Assembly (NCBI RefSeq): GCF_000425545.1
Contig: NZ_AUDQ01000001.1
Coordinates: 434,001 to 498,000 of the forward strand
Length of the DNA: 64,000 nucleotides
Direction: 5' to 3'
Origin: Sporosarcina ureae DSM 2281
GTDB taxonomy: Bacteria; Bacillota; Bacilli; Bacillales_A; Planococcaceae
Positions 1-9,064 of this stretch are shown piece after piece. Each line of letters opens with the position of its first letter. Position 1 is the stretch's first letter. The translations under genes and the position numbers were made by a program. The notes below the pieces were generated by a model, which saw only the letters and a program-made list of their open reading frames with translations, did no database searches and was not told the DNA's origin.

Positions 1-2817
1 CTGTAATTCATAAATTCCTGCACCATACTGCGGGAACTCCCCATTGACTGAATACATCCAGCCGCTAAGCGGTCCGCCATCAAATTCACCTAAATTATTT
101 ATACTCTTCACGTAAATAGTTGGACCTACACCAGTAAATTTGATTGGTATGGAGAGATTTTCTACTTCACGTTTTAATGCCGTGAATGCCGTATCTCCAG
201 ATTCAATTTTCAACTGTTTCGGGCTGATAATATCCCCAGTCCCCATTGTCCGTGTTTCTACAGAAAATGTTATATACTCCGGTTCAACTGGCGGCTCTAC
301 ATTTCCCACTTCAGAAAATTGTTGCCATACGGATTTACCCGTTTTAACTTCTTGTAGGGCAATTAAGGATTGTTCTACTGCTTTCATATTGACCCATTGA
401 TCGGCCGGTAAAGTATAAGCAAATGCTCCATTTTTCGTTTGGAATTTGCTTAAAGCATCTAAGGGTAATTCCTCACCTTTTTGCCACTTATCCGATGTAA
501 CGTCTTCTCCTACCGCTACCAGACCTGAAATGACTGTCGCAATACTATTGGAGTTTTCTGTTCCCCAAGAGCCCCAGCCAGCTGTATCAAGTTGTTGTTT
601 GCGCAAGGCTTGTTTTGCACGTTCAATTGCTGCATTCGCTGCACTATCATCTTGATAATTTGCTAGTGCCAGCAAGACCATTCCCGTTATATCGGGATCT
701 GCTATGTCTGCCGCCTTTAATGAAAGTGAAAAGCCACCCTTATCTTTTTCTTGATTTAATATATGTTGTAACGCTTTCTCTTTTGTTGTGTTATCCCATG
801 TTCCTACATCTTGTCCACGCTTCTCACCTGTATCTAAAGCGAGCACCGCCCAGACGTGTTTATTTATAGCACCGATCGATCCGTCTGTTTTTTGTTGTGC
901 TGCTAGCTCTGCATAAAGATTTCGTTTAGTTTCCCATGCAGTAGATGGATCTTTTCCTACTGCTAGCAAACCGAAGATATAGCGAATATGATGCGTATCT
1001 GCTTCATCTTTCTGTAATCCTGGATCTTTAGTGAGCCAATCTGGGAATTGTGCTGTACCATCGCTTAATTGTAAACTAGACGCACCCAATGCAACCAATT
1101 CTGTCCAACTAATTCCAGGCATACCCCATCTAAAATTATCTTTATTATATCTCTCCACTTCATAGAAACGTAACGTATCCGCAAGCATATCGTCTACCGT
1201 ACGAATAACTTCTGGTATAGCCGGAGTATTATTTGCAGTAGTGTTTACATTCGACTGCACTGCTTTAGCAAGTCCAGTTATTGATAACGTTACATTTGGT
1301 ACTTCGCCTTGCACATGTAGAAGTACTTTCTGGTTACTATCAACTGTAACGGAGCCAACTGTTAGGTCACTGTTACCTACAGTCCAATTACTAGCATCTG
1401 AAGCCGCTTCCGTAAACGTATCCCCACTTAATTTGATTTCAATAGTCGGATCCTTGTCGCCGACTTTCAATTTTGTCATGGATTTGAGAACTGCATTACG
1501 TTTATAGAAAATATGAATCTTATCATTGTCGTTTACTGCTTTATCGATAAATGAAGTAGATGATTCTTCATTTAAATCAACAACCCACTGATCAGTGCCA
1601 TGTAAGCTTCCATTTTGAACGTTGTTAATCGATACAAAATTTTCTCTCAGTTGATCCAGCTCGTAAGGAATATTTTGTTCTTTTAACAACTGTTCAACAA
1701 CTTGTACAATCGTATCGCCTGTTTCGAATGCCACTGCAGTATCTGCAAGAATCGGTGCATCTACCCCATCGACTTTCACGTTGGCTGTAGGTTGTTCTGC
1801 TTTTAAAGCAATTCGATTCCAAACAGAACTTCCTGCTTTAATATCCGCCAGCGCAAGTAAAACTTGTTCTGTTGCCATTAAATTAGCACTCTTATCAGTC
1901 ACTTTCCACTTATAAGACCCGTCTTCAAACTGAAAACCTTTTATTGCATCTACTACTGTCTGATCGCCTACATGCCACTTTTCTGCTAGTATATCTTCAT
2001 TTACTGCAGCTAGACCCCAAATCGCTGTCGCTGTGGAGTTGGCATTATCGCCCATTCCAAAATTACCTGGAGAATTAAACCCACCCGTCGTTAAGTCTAG
2101 TTGTCTAGCTCGTAATAAATCCTTCGTTCTTTCAATAACTGCATCTGCCGCTTCTTCCCCTTGATAAGTAGACAACGCGATCATGCCCATACCTGTCATA
2201 TCTGGATCGGAAACTGGACCAAAGAATGAATATCCACCATCTTCATTTTGGTTATCGATTAAGAATTGTAGCGCTTTTTGTTTCTTATCTGTATTCCACT
2301 CACCTAAGTCGGCTCCTAGACGTTCGCCTGTATCCATCGCAAGCAAGGCCCACATATGTTTATTAATGCCGCCAAATGAGCCTGTCTCTTCGTTTTGTTG
2401 CGATGCTAATTCCGCATAAAGATTACGATTCGTTTCCCATGCATCGGCTGGATCTTCGTTCATTGCAAGCAATCCGAAGATAAAGCGAATATGATCTGTA
2501 CCATAATGTATAGGTTCTAGATAATCTGGATCTTCTTTTTGCCATTCCGGTAATATCCACTCGCCATCATTCAGGTCTTCACCTGCTGCGTAAAGTCCTA
2601 CTAATGTTTGCCACGAATCCAATTTCTTTTCTTTATTTTTATAAAATTGAACGGTTTTAGCTAATAATTCTTCCACATCTGCCTGCTCGGCAACCTTTGC
2701 TTTGGTTTTCTCTACTCCTGTATCAACTGCTTGTACTGTCGGAGTTACAAACGACAACACCAACATCAAACTTAGCAATACAGATAATGTCTTGCTTACT
2801 CGACTACCTTTCCTCAA
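1..2817 (-). CDS. Secreted two-unit alpha-barrel/DUF4430 protein, intrinsic-factor-like (3' end outside window)
   Basis: The frame is open from a TTG at 2817 to the window edge (939 codons); the C-terminus is missing. I chose TTG because AGGGGG lies 9 bases upstream and the first ~29 residues form a signal peptide (basic start, LSVLLSLMLVLSFV, then VQA). Residues ~45-335 are an alpha/alpha-barrel of prenyltransferase-like repeats, ~342-420 a DUF4430-like beta domain, ~440-520 a further beta domain, ~535-830 a second barrel and ~850-939 a second DUF4430 domain ending in SVNGEFPQYGAGIYELQ. The barrels are clear duplicates (HIRFIFGLLA / HIRYIFGLLA; NRNLYAELA / KRNLYAELA). Barrel plus DUF4430 is the architecture of animal intrinsic factor and transcobalamin. 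A cobalamin riboswitch lies directly upstream, so corrinoid capture at the cell surface is inferred. A terpene cyclase is unlikely because no DxDD motif is seen. Confidence 0.8.
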   Translation of the reverse strand, partial: MRKGSRVSKTLSVLLSLMLVLSFVTPTVQAVDTGVEKTKAKVAEQADVEELLAKTVQFYKNKEKKLDSWQTLVGLYAAGEDLNDGEWILPEWQKEDPDYLEPIHYGTDHIRFIFGLLAMNEDPADAWETNRNLYAELASQQNEETGSFGGINKHMWALLAMDTGERLGADLGEWNTDKKQKALQFLIDNQNEDGGYSFFGPVSDPDMTGMGMIALSTYQGEEAADAVIERTKDLLRARQLDLTTGGFNSPGNFGMGDNANSTATAIWGLAAVNEDILAEKWHVGDQTVVDAIKGFQFEDGSYKWKVTDKSANLMATEQVLLALADIKAGSSVWNRIALKAEQPTANVKVDGVDAPILADTAVAFETGDTIVQVVEQLLKEQNIPYELDQLRENFVSINNVQNGSLHGTDQWVVDLNEESSTSFIDKAVNDNDKIHIFYKRNAVLKSMTKLKVGDKDPTIEIKLSGDTFTEAASDASNWTVGNSDLTVGSVTVDSNQKVLLHVQGEVPNVTLSITGLAKAVQSNVNTTANNTPAIPEVIRTVDDMLADTLRFYEVERYNKDNFRWGMPGISWTELVALGASSLQLSDGTAQFPDWLTKDPGLQKDEADTHHIRYIFGLLAVGKDPSTAWETKRNLYAELAAQQKTDGSIGAINKHVWAVLALDTGEKRGQDVGTWDNTTKEKALQHILNQEKDKGGFSLSLKAADIADPDITGMVLLALANYQDDSAANAAIERAKQALRKQQLDTAGWGSWGTENSNSIATVISGLVAVGEDVTSDKWQKGEELPLDALSKFQTKNGAFAYTLPADQWVNMKAVEQSLIALQEVKTGKSVWQQFSEVGNVEPPVEPEYITFSVETRTMGTGDIISPKQLKIESGDTAFTALKREVENLSIPIKFTGVGPTIYVKSINNLGEFDGGPLSGWMYSVNGEFPQYGAGIYELQ

Positions 2818-2939
2818 CGACTCCTACCCCCTATTTTTCTCAATAAAAAAATCCCGCCTCCGGAAAGAGACAAGGATGGATGGATGCGTGTTTAGAAATA
2901 CATAATACAACACAACATACACACCTTTTCCCGGAAGGC

Positions 2940-3128
2940 TGTAAGCATTGTATTATGGTAAGTCTCCTGACTTTTGGATACGAACGCAACTTCAACCTTC
3001 CCAGTATGAATACCAGTGGTTGTCTGAAGTCACTTTCCAATTACAGTGGCCGGACCGTTCAGGATTTTCACCTGATTCCTTTTTACGTCTTGCAAATTAG
3101 CAAGACACCAAAATACGCTATAAACTAC
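2940..3128 (-). ncRNA. Cobalamin (B12) riboswitch
   Basis: On the minus strand, the B12 box reads GTCAGGAGACTTACC (about 2957-2971), preceded by the conserved core GGTGAAAATCCTGAACGG, GCCACTGTAA and a GGAAG segment. This matches the cobalamin aptamer order. Between the aptamer and the TTG start lies a pyrimidine/GGAGGCGGG segment followed by T7 (about 2846-2875) that could form a terminator in competition with sequence near 2926-2942. Control of the DUF4430 gene is therefore expected; the exact expression-platform pairing was not folded. Confidence 0.88.
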
Positions 3129-3133
3129 CCTTA

Positions 3134-3162
3134 ATCATAATGAGTCGACAAAACAATTGCAA
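3134..3162 (-). promoter_or_regulatory. Putative sigma-A promoter of the B12-controlled gene
   Basis: Minus strand -35 TTGCAA (3157-3162), 17-base spacer, -10 TATGAT (3134-3139), ending just before the riboswitch 5' part. Spacing and -10 match are good; the -35 is 4 of 6. Confidence 0.55.
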
Positions 3163-3270
3163 TAGCGAGATTTTTGACGTGTAGGATATTTTCCAACCCC
3201 CTATAAATGACCAATTTATTCCTGTCCTATCTTGACTATCTATTCAGACTATGTAACGATAAGATATGGA

Positions 3271-3357
3271 TAAACACTAGGGGTGCTGTTGCTGAGAGAG
3301 GCGTTCGCCTTAACCCTCGAACCTGCTCTAGATAATACTAGCGGAGGGAAGTGGACG
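3271..3357 (+). ncRNA. TPP (THI-box) riboswitch
   Basis: Contains the THI-box elements in order: AGGGGTGC, CTGAGAGAGGCG, ACCCTCGAACCTG, GATAATACTAGCGGAGGGA and GTGG. It sits upstream of a thiamine-precursor ABC transporter operon. A terminator hairpin follows at 3383-3413, so control by premature termination is expected. Confidence 0.95.
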
Positions 3358-3382
3358 TATGACGGATTTCGACCGTACTATG

Positions 3383-3413
3383 CAACCGCTTCGCACAGAG
3401 AAGTGGTTTTTTT
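3383..3413 (+). terminator. Riboswitch-controlled terminator
   Basis: AACCGCTTC and GAAGTGGTT form a stem around a 7-base loop, followed by T7. It lies between the TPP aptamer and the first transporter gene. Confidence 0.85.
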
Positions 3414-3448
3414 GTGTGTATTTTTTGAAGAAATGAGAAGTGGTACGA

Positions 3449-4222
3449 ATGATGACGAATAAGGTTTTAGAGTTTACGAATGTATCTTTTCATTATCAAG
3501 CAACCAATGCTTCGAAACCAACTGCAATTTTTGACCAAGTCGATTGGCATGTACATGAAGGCGAATTTGTCAGCATCATTGGACCAAGTGGTTACGGGAA
3601 AAGCACTTTATTCCGACTGGTCACCGGTCTAGAGAATCCTGACAGTGGTGAGATTTCATTGAACGGAGAAGTGACAACGAAGCGATTGGGCAAAGTCGGC
3701 TATATGCCGCAGCAAGACTTACTCATGCCGTGGCGAACGATTCTTGAAAATGTCCAATTACCAGTGGAACTTCAAGGTGGTAAACCTACTGCCGATCAGA
3801 TCATCCAGCTACTCGCTGATTTCGGACTGGCAGGCGAAGAAAACGCCTATCCTGGAAATTTATCAGGCGGGATGCGACAACGGGTTTCCTTTTTACGAAC
3901 GATCCTGACCGGCTCCAATGTTTTATTGCTGGACGAGCCATTCAGCGCACTCGATGCAATCACACGGCTGACGATGCAAGAGTGGCTGATCGATCAATGG
4001 CAAAAGCTCGATAAAACGATCGTCTTCATCACACATGATATCGACGAAGCTTTATTTCTATCCGATCGCATCTTTGTACTCGCTGAAAGACCAGTACAGA
4101 CGATTCGTGAAGTCATCGTGCCTCTCAGCCGACCACGTACTATGCGAGACTTGGCACGGCCTGAACTGATGGAACTGAAGGAGCAACTTATTAGCGAGCT
4201 TCGTTCGGAGGCGCGGCTATGA
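3449..4222 (+). CDS. thiZ: Thiamine-precursor ABC transporter ATP-binding protein (ThiZ type)
   Basis: Nucleotide-binding subunit of a nitrate/taurine-type importer that probably energises uptake of a pyrimidine thiamine precursor. Visible motifs are Walker A GPSGYGKST, Q-loop MPQQDLLMPW, signature LSGGMRQR, Walker B LLLDEPFSALD and switch His in ITHDIDEA. The Tyr inside Walker A replaces the more common Cys. The ATG at 3449 has a weak upstream purine tract; a GTG at 3440 in frame is the alternative. The stop overlaps the permease start by 4 bases (ATGA). The operon is under the TPP riboswitch at 3271-3357. Confidence 0.9.
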   Translation: MMTNKVLEFTNVSFHYQATNASKPTAIFDQVDWHVHEGEFVSIIGPSGYGKSTLFRLVTGLENPDSGEISLNGEVTTKRLGKVGYMPQQDLLMPWRTILENVQLPVELQGGKPTADQIIQLLADFGLAGEENAYPGNLSGGMRQRVSFLRTILTGSNVLLLDEPFSALDAITRLTMQEWLIDQWQKLDKTIVFITHDIDEALFLSDRIFVLAERPVQTIREVIVPLSRPRTMRDLARPELMELKEQLISELRSEARL

Positions 4223-4971
4223 AGAAAATCACTTCGTATAGTTGGTCTATACTTTTCGTTACGATCTTACTGGGCCTATGGGAAATTAGCGCACGTCTTT
4301 ACGACAAAAGCTTTCTCTTCCCATCCCCTTCAGCGATTCTGATCAGATTATGGGAGTTAAAAACGGAGCTGTTTATCCACCACTTACCTCCGACTGCTTT
4401 AACTATCTTAATCGGCTTATCGATTTCAATCATGCTCGGATCCACACTGGCAATTGCGATGTATAGTAAGAAACCGATCGAGCAGGCGTTTTACCCTATC
4501 CTGATCGCATCGCAAACGATTCCGGTCATCGCGCTCGCACCGATTTTCGTCTTATGGTTCGGCTACAGCATTTGGAGTAAAGTCGCGGTTACGGTACTGA
4601 TTACTTTTTTCCCGATTACCGTCAGCGTTTTCGACGGCTTGCGCTCTTCTGATAGAAATTTACGTGAATTAATGCTAACAATGGGTGCGTCCGCAAAAGA
4701 TATCTTCTATAAACTAGACCTACCTTCCGCTTTGCCATCTTTTTTCTCTGGACTCAAAGTGGCGGTCACACTGAGTGTAATCGGTGCGGCCATTGGGGAA
4801 TGGCTAGGTGCTCAGGCAGGACTTGGATACTTCAGCAGAAGAATGATGACGCAATTTGACAGTGCCGCCGTATTCGCACCGATCGTCTTGCTTTCTGCAG
4901 TAGGCATTATCTTCTTTCTACTCGTCGTCGTATTGGAAAAACACTTTTTACAATGGAGGAATCACCAATGA
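4219..4971 (+). CDS. thiX: Thiamine-precursor ABC transporter permease (ThiX type)
   Basis: A 250-residue inner-membrane protein of the BPD_transp_1 family with about six hydrophobic segments. The cytoplasmic coupling (EAA-type) loop is seen around LRELMLTMGASAKDIFYKLDLPSALP. It follows the ATPase with an ATGA overlap and precedes the binding lipoprotein with a second ATGA overlap, so the three are translationally coupled. Homologues in this family move nitrate, sulfonates or pyrimidines; the THI box upstream and the ThiY-type partner point to thiamine salvage. Confidence 0.9.
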   Translation: MKKITSYSWSILFVTILLGLWEISARLYDKSFLFPSPSAILIRLWELKTELFIHHLPPTALTILIGLSISIMLGSTLAIAMYSKKPIEQAFYPILIASQTIPVIALAPIFVLWFGYSIWSKVAVTVLITFFPITVSVFDGLRSSDRNLRELMLTMGASAKDIFYKLDLPSALPSFFSGLKVAVTLSVIGAAIGEWLGAQAGLGYFSRRMMTQFDSAAVFAPIVLLSAVGIIFFLLVVVLEKHFLQWRNHQ

Positions 4972-6008
4972 GAAAACGTCTGTTCCTTAGCATCATTTTT
5001 CTTCTTGTACTGCTAGCTGGGTGCAATAATGATAAAACTCCCGCAGAAAACGAAGAGACACCGAACAATGAAAAGAAAAAAGTCAGCATCATGCTCGACT
5101 GGTATCCAAATGCAGTACATAGCTATATTTATGTAGCCCAGGAAAAAGGGTATTTTAATGAAGAGAACGTGGAAGTGGATATACAATTCCCTGCCAATCC
5201 GACCGATCCAATGAACTTGACCGCAGCAGGAAAAGTAACTCTTGGCCTGTATTACCAACCAGATGTCATTTTAGCGCAAGCCAATGAAGACATTCCAGTT
5301 AAAGCAATCGCTTCGATTGTGCGAGAGCCACTAAATTATACTGTCATGCTAGAGGAAAGTTCGATTCAATCACCTAAAGATCTCGAAGGTAAAACAATTG
5401 GTTATCCAGGGATTCCACTAAACGAATCTTTGATTAAAACGATGGTAACGAATGACGGTGGCGATTATGACAAAGTGAATATGATCGACGTTGGATTCGA
5501 ATTGGAATCTTCACTCGTTTCAAAACGTGTTGATGCCGTGACAGGAACATTTATTAACCACGAAGTGCCTGTCATGAACTCAAAAGGCTTCAAAACGCGC
5601 TACTTTAATCCAGTAGACTATGGCGTGCCAAATTATAGTGAAATTGTGTTGTTGACGAGTGATGATACATGGGACAAAGAACAAGACGCAATCCAGGCTT
5701 TCTGGCGGGCAGCACAAAAAGGGTATGAATTTATGGTAGAACAACCCGAAGAAGCACTCGACCTCTTGCTAAGCAACCAAGATCAAGCGAACTTCCCGTT
5801 AGACAAAGCAATTGAAACGGAAAGTTTAAATGTGTTATTACCGAAGATGGATACAGACGGTGAAGCATTTGGTACGCTTGATGAAACATCTTGGGAAGAA
5901 GTGCGTGACTGGCTACATGAGATGGAATTGATCAAGACGAAACCTGAAGTGGACGATATGATTTTAGACGTCAGCACAGGTGAAATGTTTTCTAAAATAA
6001 CGAAGTAA
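4968..6008 (+). CDS. thiY: Thiamine-precursor substrate-binding lipoprotein (ThiY, NMT1 family)
   Basis: Lipoprotein with signal peptide and lipobox LLAGC near residue 20. The NMT1/THI5-like fold is indicated by DWYPNAVHSYIYVAQEKGYF after a charged linker, and by QFPANPTDPMNL. The family binds pyrimidine precursors such as formylaminopyrimidine. I chose ATG 4968, inside the permease stop (ATGA), with GGAGGA 7 bases upstream; a longer frame from 4953 is less likely. The ligand is inferred from the riboswitch and the ThiXYZ context, not from seen binding residues. Confidence 0.9.
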   Translation: MRKRLFLSIIFLLVLLAGCNNDKTPAENEETPNNEKKKVSIMLDWYPNAVHSYIYVAQEKGYFNEENVEVDIQFPANPTDPMNLTAAGKVTLGLYYQPDVILAQANEDIPVKAIASIVREPLNYTVMLEESSIQSPKDLEGKTIGYPGIPLNESLIKTMVTNDGGDYDKVNMIDVGFELESSLVSKRVDAVTGTFINHEVPVMNSKGFKTRYFNPVDYGVPNYSEIVLLTSDDTWDKEQDAIQAFWRAAQKGYEFMVEQPEEALDLLLSNQDQANFPLDKAIETESLNVLLPKMDTDGEAFGTLDETSWEEVRDWLHEMELIKTKPEVDDMILDVSTGEMFSKITK

Positions 6009-6013
6009 CACAC

Positions 6014-6061
6014 AAAAGGCTATTGCGGAAGTCTCTATGACTGGCTGCAATAGCCTTTTTC
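6014..6061. terminator. Bidirectional terminator between thiY and the subtilase
   Basis: AAAAGGCTATTGC pairs with GCAATAGCCTTTTT around an 18-base loop. The A-run and T-run on the two sides let it serve both convergent genes. Confidence 0.85.
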
Positions 6062-6073
6062 TATTCTATAGAA

Positions 6074-7588
6074 TTAGCGAGGAAGTACCGTAAACTTCAC
6101 AGCAAATGACTTTTTCATTGCGACACCTTTTTTATTCTGCAACCCTTTCTCCACGCGTAAATAATGAACTCCTAGTTGCCACTCTTTAGTTGGTGTAATT
6201 AATAATTGCTTGCTATTTGTAGGATCCACTTTCGCTGTAAAGCTTTCGATACGTTCTGCGCTATTTGGCGAACGGGTAATGTAAATATGTTTTGAGTAGT
6301 CTTTTCCAAGTAGTAATTCATTAGTAAATTTGATTCTAAATACTTTATTCGTTTGTACTTTCAGTTCTGGAAAATCGCCTGTAAATTCTTTTGGCGGAAT
6401 AGGTGTAGAACTAGCTGGTAACGCATGGCTCAGCTTCTCTAAATTTACAACCCCTGCACCAAAATGAATATCTTTACCTGGCGCACCTAGGTCTGTCGCG
6501 GTCATTTCTAGTAACTGTCTGATTTCAGCTGGGGTTGCTTCAGGCTTCAATGATTTTACCAAAGTCGCTGCACCTGCTACCATTGGTCCCGAAAAAGATG
6601 TTCCACTGACTGACTTGTAGCTATTAGCAAGGGTTGTCGTATAGATTGCCGCACCTGGAGCGACTAAGCTCACGTGAGAGTTATAGTTTGAAAAGGAAGC
6701 GCGCTGATTATCTCTTTCCGTTGCGCCAACTGAAATGACGGAAGGATAAGATGCAGGAAACATAATCGAATTCCCTTTCGTTGCATCATTCCCTGCAGAC
6801 GATACGACCGTGATACCCGATTCGACTGCACGCTGAATCGCTTTTTCTTCCATTTGAGAAGACATGCTGCTTCCGTAACTCATATTGATCACATCGACTT
6901 GTTTCTGGATGGCGTAATCAATCGCCTTAATACTATCCGACACTTTACTGAGACCGTTCAGATGCGAGATTTTCAACGGCAATATTTTGGTTTCATATGT
7001 TCCTGCAATACCCACTATGCCTAGATCATTCCCAGCCTTAGCCGCGACTACGCCTGCGACAGCTGTTCCATGGCCATTGACATCCTGAACATTCGAATTA
7101 TCGGCGTAAAAGTTATAACCACCTGGCTGAATTCGCCCCTGTAAATCTTCATGTTGTAGATCAATGCCGGAATCAATGACTGCCACGACGGTCATTTTCT
7201 TTTGTTCTTGCACCCTAGACCACATCCACTGCGGCTTCATTTGTGGTATCCACCACTGCTTCACTAGAATAGGATCATTGAATACAACATGTGAATAGCG
7301 CTCATAATTCGGTTCAACATGTAAGACGTTTGGATCTTCGAGTAGTTGTTCCTTCATTAATAGCATCTCAGCTGAATCTGTAAAACTCCATAACTCCACT
7401 TTGTCTGTGATAGGTTCGCGACTTTCTACACTGGGTAAGCTTTCGTCTACAGAAAATGTATGACGATTTTCTTCGTACTCTATCAATAACTCATTTGAAA
7501 CTTCTTCCGCACTGACTACCCCTTTAAATCCAAGTACCGCCAGCAATCCAATGCAGGCAATCAAAACTATATGAAGCTGTCTCTTCAT
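6074..7588 (-). CDS. Secreted S8 subtilisin-like serine protease with Ig-like C-terminal domain
   Basis: Residues 1-27 form a signal peptide ending VSA. Residues ~33-98 resemble an I9 propeptide inhibitor (LLIEYEENRHTF to HVEPNYE). The catalytic domain shows Asp139 (AVIDSGIDL), His173 (NGHGTAVAG), oxyanion Asn267 (SSAGND) and Ser331 (SGTSFSGPMVAGA). Residues ~405-504 look like the Big_5/SbsA-type Ig-like domain that recurs in the surface proteins at 48-64 kb. ATG 7588 is preceded by GAGGGG; upstream in-frame codons lack a site. A decayed relative lies at 31082-31434. Role: extracellular protein degradation. Confidence 0.9.
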   Translation of the reverse strand: MKRQLHIVLIACIGLLAVLGFKGVVSAEEVSNELLIEYEENRHTFSVDESLPSVESREPITDKVELWSFTDSAEMLLMKEQLLEDPNVLHVEPNYERYSHVVFNDPILVKQWWIPQMKPQWMWSRVQEQKKMTVVAVIDSGIDLQHEDLQGRIQPGGYNFYADNSNVQDVNGHGTAVAGVVAAKAGNDLGIVGIAGTYETKILPLKISHLNGLSKVSDSIKAIDYAIQKQVDVINMSYGSSMSSQMEEKAIQRAVESGITVVSSAGNDATKGNSIMFPASYPSVISVGATERDNQRASFSNYNSHVSLVAPGAAIYTTTLANSYKSVSGTSFSGPMVAGAATLVKSLKPEATPAEIRQLLEMTATDLGAPGKDIHFGAGVVNLEKLSHALPASSTPIPPKEFTGDFPELKVQTNKVFRIKFTNELLLGKDYSKHIYITRSPNSAERIESFTAKVDPTNSKQLLITPTKEWQLGVHYLRVEKGLQNKKGVAMKKSFAVKFTVLPR

Positions 7589-7874
7589 TCGCCCCTCTTT
7601 TCCTCCCTGCCACACTTTAGTAATATGGGATTCTTTTAAACCATTATAACTCACTATTTACCATCTTCATACATCCTAGGCGTATGATAGAACTACTTTA
7701 AATGGCGAATTTTGAAAAATCCCTTGTAATGAATATCCTGCGCCCTATTTCCTTTACACAACAACCGTCCTTACATCTAGAATAATCCCGTCAGTCATAG
7801 TATAATCTTGACTACATTGGTATCTATACTCGCTTTCAAAAGATAGAGCCATAGCATGAAGTAGGAGAATTCAT

Positions 7875-8948
7875 ATGAAAAAATGTCCGATATGTAATGA
7901 AATGAATACAAATCAGCAAGAGTACTGTACACACTGTAAAGCGCTTCTTGCATCCCGCTATTCCAATAAAAAACGTTCGTTATTGAAAACACCACTGTAT
8001 CCCATTTTATTGATAACTGTTGTGCTTGTCGCGATTATAGGTTATTACACTATTGAAAATAAATATGGTCGGAAGGCAATAACAGAGCAATTCATTTCAG
8101 CGCTGATCGAGCAGGATCAAGACGAGTTGCACGAATTGATTGTACCGAAAGATAGTCGTATTTCGACCAACGGGGATAGCATACAAGCCTTACTTACATT
8201 GGTCGAGAAAAACCCTTCCATCGTACAAGTAATAGAAAACAATTTACGAGAAACGACCGACGACGGCATGTTCTCCATACGTGCGGATGGTAAGCGATTC
8301 GGCCTCTTTCCCCGCTATACGATTAATCCAGCGGGCTATATCCTCAAAGTGAAATCGATCGGAGACGAAACGGTACTATCCATTCACGATACCGAGATGG
8401 GCTATATTAAAAAGAGTAAAGAACAAGCAGAATTCGGCCCGTATATGGCAGGAATTTATCCCATTAAAATGACCACGACTTTGAATGACGAAAGCGTGCG
8501 TGAAGAGATTCAGGCGAACGTATTTGGAGCGAAGCAATCAGTTCACCTCGCTTTTGATTCCATCAAAGAATTGGCCATTGCAACGAACGTGGAAACCGAC
8601 AATGATTTGCCAGTCGTGCAAAACGACGTCGTGGAAGAAGAACCCGTCGAAACCGTTATTGTCAAAGAGGTGATTAAAGAAGTTCCAGCTGACGCTTCAA
8701 ACGACCACTTCATCATCTCATACAGCGGTGACGTGTTCCTCGACGAATCCGATTTAAAAGGACTATCAAAGGATGACTTACGTTTAGCGCGCAATGAAAT
8801 CTATGCACGACATGGCTATGTATTCCAATCAAAAGAAATGCAAAACTACTTTGGCTCACAGTCTTGGTACAGCCCCGATCCATCCTTCGATGGCAAGATG
8901 ACCGAGTGGGAGAAACATAATGTTGAATTGATTAAATCACTGGAATAA
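7875..8948 (+). CDS. Zinc-ribbon, single-TM protein with C-terminal YARHG domain (TcaA-like)
   Basis: The N-terminus carries a zinc ribbon (CPICNEM...YCTHC), followed by one membrane helix at residues ~40-57 (LYPILLITVVLVAIIGYY). The extracellular part has a TcaA-like region (ALIEQDQDELHELI). The last ~70 residues are a YARHG domain (RLARNEIYARHGYVF...WYSPD...HNVELIKSLE). Such proteins sit at the envelope in Firmicutes; function is not established from the sequence. The RBS is GTAGGAG upstream of ATG 7875. A YARHG fragment of a lost paralogue remains at 52990-53100. Confidence 0.85.
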   Translation: MKKCPICNEMNTNQQEYCTHCKALLASRYSNKKRSLLKTPLYPILLITVVLVAIIGYYTIENKYGRKAITEQFISALIEQDQDELHELIVPKDSRISTNGDSIQALLTLVEKNPSIVQVIENNLRETTDDGMFSIRADGKRFGLFPRYTINPAGYILKVKSIGDETVLSIHDTEMGYIKKSKEQAEFGPYMAGIYPIKMTTTLNDESVREEIQANVFGAKQSVHLAFDSIKELAIATNVETDNDLPVVQNDVVEEEPVETVIVKEVIKEVPADASNDHFIISYSGDVFLDESDLKGLSKDDLRLARNEIYARHGYVFQSKEMQNYFGSQSWYSPDPSFDGKMTEWEKHNVELIKSLE

Positions 8949-9001
8949 AAGAAGGAGCAATCCGTTAAGTCATGTTGACTTCCCGGATTGCTCCTTCTTT
9001 G
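8949..9001. terminator. Terminator after the YARHG gene
   Basis: AAAGAAGGAGCAATCCG and CGGATTGCTCCTTCTTT form a 17-pair stem with a long loop. It lies between convergent genes and could act on both strands. Confidence 0.8.
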
Positions 9002-9064
9002 TGTGGTTTGGGCGCACTGGTGAAGGGCGCGATGTCGACAAAAAAATCGCAAACCCATGCTAAC

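Noticed and set aside
1..2817. Terpene cyclase annotation for the DUF4430 protein
   Set aside because: The barrel repeats resemble prenyltransferase folds, but no catalytic DxDD is seen and DUF4430, the signal peptide and the B12 riboswitch point elsewhere.
140..2905. Several short plus-strand open frames
   Set aside because: They lie opposite the long minus-strand DUF4430 gene, have no RBS and show low-complexity antisense composition.
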